This document shows positions 8,544 to 16,016 of a stretch of 64,000 nt of DNA, in pieces; positions within the stretch are counted from its first letter, which is position 1; every line of letters starts with the position of its first letter. Under the pieces are notes generated by a model. The model ran no database searches and was not told where the DNA came from. It saw only the letters and a program-made list of their open reading frames with translations. The position numbers and the translations under genes were made by a program. The stretch is from Methylobacterium sp. Leaf117 (GTDB lineage: Bacteria; Pseudomonadota; Alphaproteobacteria; Rhizobiales; Beijerinckiaceae). The DNA lies in NCBI RefSeq assembly GCF_001422985.1, contig NZ_LMNL01000036.1, forward strand, positions 69,501-133,500. Reading direction: 5' to 3'.

Positions 8544-8923
8544 TCCGCTGTTCGGCCGCTTGGCCCGGAGGATCTGACCCGGCGGCGCCTCCGCTTTCGG
8601 ACGGCTTTCATCCTCACGCAATACAGCGCAACACCGCCCCTCTTCCCAGCGAACCTCGGGTTCGTGGAGAGGTCTTGGTAGTGCCACCACCCGTTGTCAT
8701 CCCGGGGCCGCGCAGCGGAACCCGGGAACCAGAAACTGCAATATTGCGGAGTCTTGCACGGTCAGCGGCGCTGGACTGCACGCCTCCGGCGCGCGCCTTC
8801 GGGTCCGGGTCCGGGTCCGGGTGCGCCTGCGCCGTCTCTTCCCCTGCGCCGTCTCCGAGTCGCTGGGTCGGGGCCGGTCTGATCCCGCCGCCGCATCACG
8901 ACCCGTCGCCGAGAGGATCCCCC
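8544..8923. other. 380-base intergenic region with repeats
   Basis: No convincing gene lies between holC and the S10 peptidase. The stretch holds a palindromic REP-like element (8693-8734), a short GGGTCC hexamer run (8801-8822) and a 12-base CTGCGCCGTCTC motif repeated at about 8827 and 8850. Reading frames here have no family features. Confidence 0.6.
8693..8734. repeat. REP-like palindromic element
   Basis: At 8701-8726 there is a nested palindrome: CCCGGG arms around an inner CCGC-GCA-GCGG hairpin. It is flanked by a GTCAT start and an AACCAG end, which looks like the dispersed intergenic palindromes of Methylobacterium and related genomes. I see only this one clear copy in the window, so the repeat status is inferred. 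Confidence 0.45.
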
Positions 8924-10585
8924 ATGAGACGACACGCCATGAGACGACACGCCCTGAGAGGTTGCGCCATCGGCCTCGCGTCCCTGATGCTTGCCGCGCC
9001 GTCGCTCCAAGCCCAGCCTGCCCCGCAAGCCCAGCCTGCCCCGCAAGCCCAGCCCGCCCCGCAAGCCCAAGCGGCGGAAAAGGCGCAGGCGAGCGACAAG
9101 CCCGCAGAGGCGCGCAAAAGCCCGGACAAAAGCGCCGAGACGCGCGGCATCCCCGGCGGCAAGCTGCCGGCCGATGCCGTGACCGAGCACAGCGTCACCT
9201 TGCCGGGTGGCCGCGTCCTCGCCTTCACGGCCCGGGCCGGCAGCCTGCCGCTGGTGGACGAGGCGGGGAAGCTTCAGGCCGAGATCGCCTACATCGCCTA
9301 CACGCTGAAGGGTCAGGACGGGGCGGCCAACCCGGGCGAGGGGGGGCGCCCCGTCACCTTCGCGCTGAACGGCGGGCCGGGTGCCGCCTCGGCCTACCTC
9401 AATATCGGGGCGATCGGCCCCTGGCGCCTGCCGGTGGAGGGCGCCAGCATCAGCCCCTCGGCACCCATCGGCCTCGTACCGAACGACGGCACCTGGCTCG
9501 ATTTCACCGACCTCGTCTTCATCGATCCCATCGGCACCGGCTACAGCCGCGCCGCCGACGGCGATGCCAAGCGCTACTGGAGCATCGACGCCGATGCCTC
9601 GGTGCTGTCCTCCGCCATCGCCCGGTGGCTGCGCACCAACGACCGCATGGCCGCGCCGAAGTTCTTCGTCGGCGAGAGCTACGGCGGATTTCGCGGCCCC
9701 CTGATCGCGGCGAAGCTCCAGGAGGAGATCGGGGTGGGCCTGTCCGGCATGGTGCTGCTCTCGCCCGTACTAGATTTCGCCTGGCTGCAGGCGCCGCGCA
9801 CCACGCCGTGGGGCCACGTCATCAAGCTGCCGTCCTTCGCCGCCGCCGCCATCGAGCGGGCGGGCGGCACGCCGACGCGCCAGACCATGGCCGACGCGGA
9901 AGCCTACGCCACCGGCCCCTTTCTCGCTGACCTGCTCAAGGGTCCGTCCGACAGCGCCGCGGTCGCGCGGCTCGGCGACCGGGTCGGTGCCCTGGCGGGT
10001 CTCGACCCGGCCTTCGTCCGCCGGCAGGCCGGGCGCCTGTCGGGACAGAGCGTCCAGCGCGAGATCGGCCGCGACACCGGTCGGGTCGCCAGCGCCTACG
10101 ACACCGGCGTGACCGGCTGGGACCCGGACCCGAGCGCGGCTTATTCAGGCTTCGAAGACCCACTGCTCACCGGGCTCCAGGCGCCGCTGACCAGCGCCAT
10201 GCTGGCGCTCTACACCGAGAAGCTGAACTACCGGGTGCCGGACCTGCGCTACGAGCTGCTCAACAGCGCGGTGAACCGGGGCTGGACCTGGGGCGGCGGC
10301 CGCTCGGCACCCGAGGCGCTCGGTGCCCTGCGCGGCGTGCTCGCCCTCGACGGCAACCTGCGGGTGCTGGTCGCCCATGGCTACACCGATCTGGTCACGC
10401 CGTACTTCGCCTCGAAGCTGCTGATCGACCAGATGCCGGCCTTCGGCGGCGGACGCCTCGATCTCGCCGTGTACCCCGGCGGGCACATGTTCTATTCCCG
10501 TCCCGATTCGCGCGCCGCCTTCCACATGGATGCGGCGGCTCTCTTCGCGGCCGCGCTCAAGGCGCGCAACGCCGCGCAGCGCTGA
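8924..10585 (+). CDS. secreted S10-family serine carboxypeptidase-like protein
   Basis: A 553-residue exported protein of the serine carboxypeptidase family. A signal peptide ends near residue 31 (LMLAAPSLQAQ). A low-complexity Pro/Gln/Ala and Lys/Ala linker follows, then the peptidase domain from about residue 75. The oxyanion region is NGGPGAAS; the triad is Ser252 (GESYGG), Asp489 and His521 (GGHMFY). The start carries a 15-base tandem duplication, so the ATG and its four following codons occur twice; the ATG at 8924 has the GAGAGGATC ribosome-binding site. Family members cleave C-terminal residues at acidic pH. Confidence 0.92.
   Translation: MRRHAMRRHALRGCAIGLASLMLAAPSLQAQPAPQAQPAPQAQPAPQAQAAEKAQASDKPAEARKSPDKSAETRGIPGGKLPADAVTEHSVTLPGGRVLAFTARAGSLPLVDEAGKLQAEIAYIAYTLKGQDGAANPGEGGRPVTFALNGGPGAASAYLNIGAIGPWRLPVEGASISPSAPIGLVPNDGTWLDFTDLVFIDPIGTGYSRAADGDAKRYWSIDADASVLSSAIARWLRTNDRMAAPKFFVGESYGGFRGPLIAAKLQEEIGVGLSGMVLLSPVLDFAWLQAPRTTPWGHVIKLPSFAAAAIERAGGTPTRQTMADAEAYATGPFLADLLKGPSDSAAVARLGDRVGALAGLDPAFVRRQAGRLSGQSVQREIGRDTGRVASAYDTGVTGWDPDPSAAYSGFEDPLLTGLQAPLTSAMLALYTEKLNYRVPDLRYELLNSAVNRGWTWGGGRSAPEALGALRGVLALDGNLRVLVAHGYTDLVTPYFASKLLIDQMPAFGGGRLDLAVYPGGHMFYSRPDSRAAFHMDAAALFAAALKARNAAQR
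9011..9064 (+). repeat. 18-bp tandem repeat in the S10 peptidase linker
   Basis: Three copies of an 18-base unit (one base differs in the third) encode three AQPAPQ hexapeptides just after the signal peptide. The unit length keeps the frame, so copy-number change would only lengthen or shorten the linker. Confidence 0.9.
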
Positions 10586-10595
10586 GGACCTGTCC

Positions 10596-11000
10596 GTGCC
10601 TGCTTCCTTCCGCCTGCGTCTGCTCGCTTCGATCGGTGTGATCGCGCTCGTCCTCTCGGCCTGCACCAGCACCGAGGAAGCCCGCGCGCCGGCGCCCGCT
10701 CCTGCGCCTGTCCCGGTGGCCAAGCCTGCCCCGGTGGCGAAGCCTGCCCCGGTGCCGACCTTCTCGGGGCCGGTCCTGACCCAGGAGGGGACCTGCACCG
10801 CCCCGGCCCCCGTGGGCGCGAGCGCCATCGAGATCGGCATCGGCGAATGCGATTTGGTACGCCTGAAGGGCAAGCCGCCCACCGACGTCCTGGTGGGCGA
10901 GGGGCGTTCGGGACGCGAGGTGCAGGTGCTCTACAACGAGCCGGGCGCGAAGGAGCTGTACTTCTTCGTCAACAACCGTCTCGACCGGATCGTGAAGTGA
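10596..11000 (+). CDS. small lipoprotein, function unknown
   Basis: A 134-residue exported lipoprotein. The lipobox LVLSAC puts the lipidated Cys at residue 23. It is followed by a Pro/Ala/Lys-rich linker with PAPVAK repeats (18-base units) and a compact C-terminal domain containing GECDLVRLKGKPPTDVLVGEG and VLYNEPGAKELYFFVNNRLDRIV. This tail resembles small outer-membrane SmpA/OmlA-like folds, which is inference. The GTG at 10596 follows the S10 stop by 10 bases, so the two may be co-transcribed. The AT-poor start has only a weak AGGA site. Confidence 0.8.
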   Translation: MPASFRLRLLASIGVIALVLSACTSTEEARAPAPAPAPVPVAKPAPVAKPAPVPTFSGPVLTQEGTCTAPAPVGASAIEIGIGECDLVRLKGKPPTDVLVGEGRSGREVQVLYNEPGAKELYFFVNNRLDRIVK

Positions 11001-11009
11001 GGCGCCGCC

Positions 11010-12023
11010 TCACCGTTCGGTGAGCTTCATCTCGATCCGGCGGTTGCGCGCATAGGCCTCCTCGGTCGTTCCGGCCTCGATCGGCTGGAACTCGCCGAAG
11101 GCGGCGGCGAGCAGGTGCTGGGGCGGGATGCCCTTGGCCACCATGGCCTGCACCACCGCGATGGCGCGGGCCGCCGAGAGCGCCCAGTTCGAGGGGAACT
11201 GCGACGACGCGATCGGCCGCGCATCGGTGTGGCCGTCGATGCGCAGCACCCAGGGAATGTCGGCCGGGATCTGCTTCGACAGATCGAGGATGGCTCCGGC
11301 GATCCGGTCGAGTTCCGGGCTCGCCTCGGGCTTCAGGCTGGCGGAGCCGGCGGGGAACAGCACCTCGGATTGCAGCACGAAGCGGTCGCCGACGATGCGG
11401 ATGTCCGGGCGGTTGCCGAGAATCTGGCGCAGGCGCCCGAAGAAGTCGGACCGGTAGCGCGCCAGTTCCTGGACCTTCTGCGCCAGCGCGACGTTCAGGC
11501 GGCTGCCGAGATCGGCGATGCGGGCCTGGCTCTCGCGGTCGCGATTCTCGGAGGCCGCCAGCGCATCCTCCAGCGCCGCGAGCTGCCGGCGCATCGCCGC
11601 GATCTGCTCGTTCAGAAGATCGATCTGCGACGCGGCCCGGGCCGTGTTGGCGCGCTCGGCCGCCAGCTGCCTGTCGACCTCGCCCTGGCGCCCGGCGGAG
11701 CCCTGCACCGCCTCGGCCTCGGCCTTCAGGCGATCCCGGTCGGCCTGCGCCCCCAGAAGGGTGCTGCGCAGCGACGACGCCTGCTCCTCCTGGGTCTTGC
11801 GGGTCGAGCGCTCCAGCGCCAGCAGGTCGGTGAGATCGGCGATCTGGCGATTGAGCCGGGTCAGTACCGAATCACGGCCGCTGATCTCCTGCGACAGGAA
11901 GAACTGCCCGACGACGAAGATCGTCAGCAGGAAGACCACCGCCAGCAGCAGCGTCGCCAGGGCATCGACGTAGCCCGGCCAGACGTTGAGGCTCCGGTCG
12001 CGACGGACGCGGGTCGAGGCCAT
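11010..12023 (-). CDS. MotB/OmpA-like peptidoglycan-binding stator protein
   Basis: A 337-residue inner-membrane protein with one membrane helix (residues 19-41), a long coiled coil (about 42-165, rich in Arg, Gln, Ala and Glu) and a C-terminal OmpA-type peptidoglycan-binding domain (about 200-335) with the DGHTDARPI motif. It starts one base after the stop of the MotA-like gene. The short cytosolic N-terminus and single helix match MotB, TolR-like and ZorB-like proteins. No flagellar genes are nearby, so a non-flagellar proton-driven complex is more likely than the motor stator. Confidence 0.85.
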   Translation of the reverse strand: MASTRVRRDRSLNVWPGYVDALATLLLAVVFLLTIFVVGQFFLSQEISGRDSVLTRLNRQIADLTDLLALERSTRKTQEEQASSLRSTLLGAQADRDRLKAEAEAVQGSAGRQGEVDRQLAAERANTARAASQIDLLNEQIAAMRRQLAALEDALAASENRDRESQARIADLGSRLNVALAQKVQELARYRSDFFGRLRQILGNRPDIRIVGDRFVLQSEVLFPAGSASLKPEASPELDRIAGAILDLSKQIPADIPWVLRIDGHTDARPIASSQFPSNWALSAARAIAVVQAMVAKGIPPQHLLAAAFGEFQPIEAGTTEEAYARNRRIEMKLTER

Positions 12024-12024
12024 C

Positions 12025-13095
12025 TCAGTTCCGCTCGCGGGCCAGGCGCTCCAGCACCTGCTTCAACTCGCGCTCGCGATTCGCCTGGGCCTCGACCCAG
12101 TCGCGAATCATCTGCTGCTCGGCGCGCATGTGCTGGACCAGCCCCTGGATGCCCTCGGCCAGATTGGTCATCGCCTGCGTCGCCACCCGACCGTTCGCAC
12201 CCTCCGCGACCACCGCGGTCAGCCGGTCGACGGCATCCTTGAGCTCCCGGGCACTGGCGGGGTCCTGGACCGGAAGCGGCGCGGCCTGCGGCTTCGCGAA
12301 GGCCGCGACCTCGACGCGACCCTGCGGTATATCGCCGGACAGCAGCCAGTCCTCCAGCTCGTTGTGGAAGCGGGCATGGGCCTGCCCGGCCTGCAGGTCG
12401 AGGAAGCCGATGATCAGCGAGCTCGCCAGGCCGAACAGCGAGGCCGAGAAGGCGAGACCGATGCCGGAGAGCGGCACCGCGAGCCCGTTCTTCAACTCGT
12501 CGAACATCGCCGCGGCCTCGCCGCCGCCCCGCATGGTCCGGATCACGGCGCCGACCGCGCTCAAGGTGTCGATCAGGCCCCAGAACGTGCCCAGCAGGCC
12601 GAGCAGGATCAGGAGGCCCGAGACGTAGCGCAGGATCTCGCGTCCCTCGTCGAGGCGCGCTGCCGCCGTATCGAGGAAGGCGCGGGATGTCGGCAGCGTG
12701 ACGCCGTCGTGCCGGGCCGCGATTGCGGGGGCCAGCGGCGCCATCAGCGGCGGCGCCCGGCTCGGGCTCTCGCCGGCCGCGACCGCGTTGACGTAGGCCG
12801 TCTCGCGGTAGAGCCGGATCACCTGTCCGAAGGCCAGCAGCACCGCGATCAGCAGGACACCGAGGATCAGCCCGTTCAGGCCCGGATTGGCCAGGAAAGC
12901 CGGCGTGATCTGCCGGAACAACACGAAGGCGAGGAAGCCGACGAGGATCAGGAAGACCAGCATCCGAACGAGGTAGATGCCGGGCTTGGCGATCGTCGCG
13001 GGTGCGGTGGGGGTCGCCATCGTTTCGGGCACACTCTTCGACGCGGAACTGGCAGCCCGCGCGCGGCGGACCTCGGGACGAACCCGGCGGTACAT
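12025..13095 (-). CDS. MotA/TolQ/ExbB-family proton-channel protein
   Basis: A 356-residue membrane protein with two N-terminal membrane helices (about residues 42-62 and 75-95). A cytoplasmic loop follows, then the MotA/ExbB core helices: about 155-180 (ILLGLLGTFWGLIDTLSAVG) and about 205-235 (GLAVPLSGIGLAFSASLFGL). The conserved GLLGTFWGLI segment is typical of proton-channel subunits. An internal ATG at 13020 (MATPTA) is an alternative start; neither has a clear ribosome-binding site. It forms an operon with the MotB/OmpA-like partner. Confidence 0.85.
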   Translation of the reverse strand: MYRRVRPEVRRARAASSASKSVPETMATPTAPATIAKPGIYLVRMLVFLILVGFLAFVLFRQITPAFLANPGLNGLILGVLLIAVLLAFGQVIRLYRETAYVNAVAAGESPSRAPPLMAPLAPAIAARHDGVTLPTSRAFLDTAAARLDEGREILRYVSGLLILLGLLGTFWGLIDTLSAVGAVIRTMRGGGEAAAMFDELKNGLAVPLSGIGLAFSASLFGLASSLIIGFLDLQAGQAHARFHNELEDWLLSGDIPQGRVEVAAFAKPQAAPLPVQDPASARELKDAVDRLTAVVAEGANGRVATQAMTNLAEGIQGLVQHMRAEQQMIRDWVEAQANRERELKQVLERLARERN

Positions 13096-13165
13096 TGCAG
13101 GGTGGTTCGGCCCCGATCAAGTCGCGGGAGGCGCCATCCCGTGGAAGCGCACGGCGTTGCGGCCC

Positions 13166-13987
13166 CTAATCCCAGTCGCGCGGCCAGGTCTCTTCCAGGT
13201 GCGGACCGAGCCGGACGGCCGCGACGCTCCTGGCTAGGCCGGTGGCATCGTCGGTCTCCACCGCGATCCCGCACAGGGTTCCCTTGCCCTGAGCGGCCTC
13301 GAGGCGGGCGCCGGGCGTCTTTTGAAGGAAGCGGCGCAGCGGCTCGTCCTTCTGCATGCCGAGGATCGAATCGTAATCGCCGCACATGCCCGCATCCGAG
13401 AGGTAGGCCGTGCCGCCGGGCAGGATGCGGTGGTCGGAGGTCGGCGTGTGGGTGTGGGTACCGACCACGAGGCTGGCCCGCCCATCGAGGAAGTACCCGA
13501 AGGCCTGCTTCTCGCTGGTGGCCTCCGCATGCACGTCGACGATGATCGCGTCCGCGACGGCACCGAGCGGACAGGCGGACAATTCCCGTTCCGCCGAGGC
13601 GAAGGGATCGTCGAGGGCATCCATGTAGATGCGTCCCATCACGTTGAGGACCAGGACGCGTGCTCCCTTCCGGGTCTCGACGACGGTGGCGCCACGCCCC
13701 GGCGTCCCCGCCGGATAGTTCGCGGGCCGGACCAGCCGCGTCTGGCGCTGGATGAACACCAGGGCTTCGCGCTGATCGAAGGAGTGATTGCCGAGCGTCA
13801 CCGCATCGGCACCCGCCTGGAGGAGTTCATCGCAGATGGCTTCGGTGAGCCCGAATCCGCCAGCCGCGTTCTCGCCGTTGATCACCACGCAATCGAGGCG
13901 CCAGCGCTCGCGCAATCCGGGCAGGCGGTCCGTGATGACGGTCCGGCCGGGGCGGCCGACCACGTCCCCGAGGAAAAGAATGCGCAT
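13166..13987 (-). CDS. YmdB-family metallophosphoesterase
   Basis: A 273-residue member of the TIGR00282/YmdB family of dinuclear metal phosphoesterases. Metal-site residues are visible: Asp8 (LGDVVGRPG), Glu39 and Asn40 (NGENAAGG), Asn67 and His68 (GNHSFD), and the histidines of VDVHAEATSE and VGTHTHTPTSD. Bacillus YmdB hydrolyses 2',3'-cyclic nucleotides; the role here is inferred. It lies directly downstream of the 5-formyl-THF cyclo-ligase gene, with only a nine-base gap, a linkage seen across Rhizobiales. Confidence 0.93.
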   Translation of the reverse strand: MRILFLGDVVGRPGRTVITDRLPGLRERWRLDCVVINGENAAGGFGLTEAICDELLQAGADAVTLGNHSFDQREALVFIQRQTRLVRPANYPAGTPGRGATVVETRKGARVLVLNVMGRIYMDALDDPFASAERELSACPLGAVADAIIVDVHAEATSEKQAFGYFLDGRASLVVGTHTHTPTSDHRILPGGTAYLSDAGMCGDYDSILGMQKDEPLRRFLQKTPGARLEAAQGKGTLCGIAVETDDATGLARSVAAVRLGPHLEETWPRDWD

Positions 13988-13996
13988 CGCGAAGGG

Positions 13997-14605
13997 TCAG
14001 GTCCGTATCAGCGGGACGGCGCCCGCTTCGGTCACGAGATGATCCAGGGGCTGGTCATGCGGCTCGGCGGGGACCTCGTCCACCGCCTGAGCCGAGAAGG
14101 CGATCCCGATCGTCAGCACAGGGCCGTTGCGCGACAGGCGCTCGATGGCCTGATCGTAGTAGCCGCGACCGTAGCCGACGCGATGGCCGCGCCGGTCATA
14201 AGCCGCCAACGGAACGATCAGGGCAGTGGGATCGAGCGGGGGCAGATCGTCGTGCGGTTCGCTGAGGCCGAACCGTCCGGCCACCAGGGCTTCGCCCTCG
14301 CGCCACTCCCGGAACACCAGTCCGGCGGGCGTGACCTTGGGCAGAGCGATCCGTTGACCGCGGGCGAACAGCAGGCGGGCGAGGGGACGCGGGTCGACCT
14401 CGCTGCGGATCGGCCAGAACGCTCCGACGATGGCGGCCTCAGCGAGGGACGGAATGCCCATGACGATGCCGGCGATCCGCTCGGAACCGATCCTTCGGTC
14501 CTCGGACGGCATGGCGTCGCGTCGGGCCAGGGCCGCGTTACGCAGAGCCGCTTTGCGGGCGGAGATCGCGATGTCGGGGGGGGAAGAGTCTGAGTGCGGA
14601 GCCAC
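13997..14605 (-). CDS. fau: 5-formyltetrahydrofolate cyclo-ligase
   Basis: Returns 5-formyl-THF to the active one-carbon pool as 5,10-methenyl-THF, using ATP. The 202-residue protein has the family length. The conserved C-terminal GYGRGYYDQ loop and an N-terminal RKAALRNAALARRDA basic helix that contacts ATP are present. The GTG at 14605 was chosen because longer readings run into the 6S RNA. The zapA-6S RNA-fau order is conserved in Proteobacteria and supports both calls. Confidence 0.93.
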   Translation of the reverse strand: MAPHSDSSPPDIAISARKAALRNAALARRDAMPSEDRRIGSERIAGIVMGIPSLAEAAIVGAFWPIRSEVDPRPLARLLFARGQRIALPKVTPAGLVFREWREGEALVAGRFGLSEPHDDLPPLDPTALIVPLAAYDRRGHRVGYGRGYYDQAIERLSRNGPVLTIGIAFSAQAVDEVPAEPHDQPLDHLVTEAGAVPLIRT

Positions 14606-14644
14606 GTGAGCCGTTGGAGTGTCGATCCCGGGAAACCTACAGTG

Positions 14645-14825
14645 TAGGTGGGCGCCGTGTTGGCCAAGTCCAGGGACAGGGCCAGGGACAGCTCCCTTGG
14701 GAGTCGATAAGGCCCCGGGGAAAAGTTCTCCTGACGGACCCGGCAGCCCCGCATCCCCCATGTAGCGTCGGCAGGGGAATGGCGCCAGGGGGGTGCGGTC
14801 GCGGTCCGTCGAAATACCGGCGGAT
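14645..14825 (-). ncRNA. ssrS: 6S RNA (approximate ends)
   Basis: The 227-base gap between zapA and fau is where 6S RNA sits in most Proteobacteria. On the minus strand it contains GGTCCGTC followed by GGCCTTATCGACTCC and a CTCCCAAGGGAG hairpin, the same order as the GGTCCGTC, GCCTTA and hairpin elements of E. coli 6S RNA. GACGGACC on the 5' side can pair with GGTCCGTC, and GGCGCC arms near both ends can form the outer rod. 6S RNA holds RNA polymerase in stationary phase. Both ends are estimates. Confidence 0.7.
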
Positions 14826-14832
14826 CGGGGTC

Positions 14833-15192
14833 TCAGCCGGCGGAAACCAGGTGTGCCAGGCGTTCGATCCGGTCCGCGCATCGTTCGAGGCCCGCAGCCA
14901 CCTGCGCCTCCTCATCGGCTCGAACCGCATCGGCGGATTCCACTCGGGCTCGCAGAGCGGCCGTCTCCTGTTCCAGGGCGGCGAGGCGCCCTTGGGCCTC
15001 CTGCAGTTCGTCGGCCTGCATCAGCGCGGCCATGACGTGCAGCCGCATGTCGCCGATCTCGCCGAAGGCCCGTCGCATCTCGATGATGCGGGCGTCGAGG
15101 CCTTGCGCCAGCGCGGTCAGGTGCGCCTCCTCACCATCGGCGCAGGCCATCCGGTAGTTTTTGTCGTCGATGGTGACGTTGATCTGGGGCAT
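14833..15192 (-). CDS. zapA: cell division protein ZapA
   Basis: A cytoplasmic FtsZ-ring stabiliser. The 119-residue protein begins MPQINVTIDDKNYRMACADGEE, the ZapA beta-hairpin and helix signature, and continues into a long coiled coil (about residues 55-100). Its length and its place next to 6S RNA and fau match the family. Another coiled-coil protein gene (DUF4164) lies just upstream in the same direction. Confidence 0.95.
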   Translation of the reverse strand: MPQINVTIDDKNYRMACADGEEAHLTALAQGLDARIIEMRRAFGEIGDMRLHVMAALMQADELQEAQGRLAALEQETAALRARVESADAVRADEEAQVAAGLERCADRIERLAHLVSAG

Positions 15193-15228
15193 CGGGCTTC
15201 GGAGTGATCGACCGTGACGCGTCAGGAG

Positions 15229-15510
15229 TTAGCGGCTGGCGCGCGAGGGCGCCAGCACGCCCTCGACCGCATCGATCGCCTGGCCGAGCCGATGCTCGAC
15301 ATTCGCCGAGGTCGCCTCGACTTCGGCCAACCGGGCGCTCGCGGCGTCGAGTTCGGCTGCGAGCCGCGCTCTGTCCTCCCCCATGATCGCCAATTCGGTT
15401 TCCAGGTCGCTGGGATCGCGCTCAGCCTCGAAGCGCTGGGTCACCGCACCTTCCAGCCGTGTCAGCACGGATTCGAGGCGTTGCAGCGCGTGGTCGATAG
15501 CCTGGCTCAC
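15229..15510 (-). CDS. DUF4164 small coiled-coil protein
   Basis: A 93-residue protein that is almost entirely coiled coil (AIDHALQRLESVLTRLEGAV onwards). DUF4164 proteins lie upstream of zapA in many Rhizobiales and probably work in cell division or envelope biology, but the role is unproven. The GTG at 15510 is chosen from family length. A short upstream frame (15507-15710) ends in a TGA that overlaps this GTG by four bases. Confidence 0.85.
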   Translation of the reverse strand: MSQAIDHALQRLESVLTRLEGAVTQRFEAERDPSDLETELAIMGEDRARLAAELDAASARLAEVEATSANVEHRLGQAIDAVEGVLAPSRASR

Positions 15511-16016
15511 GGACGGTCGCTCTTCATGGTCCACATCTTTCTCGCGGGTGCCGATCCGCTGTTTCCGCGGGGTGTGAAGCCGGAGATCCACTGACGGAGG
15601 GCTGTCGGAGGACCGGGTTCTGCATTCGCACAGCCACAGCGTACCCGCATGCAGTCGTCGATCCAGCCCTCCGAGTACGCCATGTGACCTTTGCCAGGAT
15701 TTGTCACCATGTTAGAGACCGGCCGCTCGCAGACCGGTTATACGGCATCCCGAGACACTTACAGGCAGCTTGTCAGGAGATCCGGCGATAGCCCGGGTGA
15801 TCCGAGGAGCCGCCTGATCAGGGTCCCGCCGCACGCTTCCTCCGGTCTTCGGCCGCACATGACGGCCTGCATCGGCGCGACAATTCATCTGTCGTTCAAC
15901 CGGGGCGGGCTGAGAGCGGACGACAGATCGAGGCCTGCCCGTTGGGCGCGCCGCGACGATCAACATGCTGAAGGGTGCCGCGAAGCCGGCGCCCGAATTT
16001 GGGAAGGACTCACGCT
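15511..16016. other. 506-base intergenic region; no convincing gene
   Basis: This is the divergent space between DUF4164 (-) and gap (+). In many Rhizobiales a transketolase gene (tkt) lies here; none is present. A 67-codon frame on the minus strand (15507-15710) and a 111-codon plus frame have no family features. The promoter of gap is probably in this stretch, but no clear hexamer pair is visible. Confidence 0.6.

Noticed and set aside
11010..13095. Zorya anti-phage system
   Set aside because: The pair resembles ZorA/ZorB in layout, but no ZorC/ZorD/ZorE-like genes are adjacent and the flanking genes are housekeeping.
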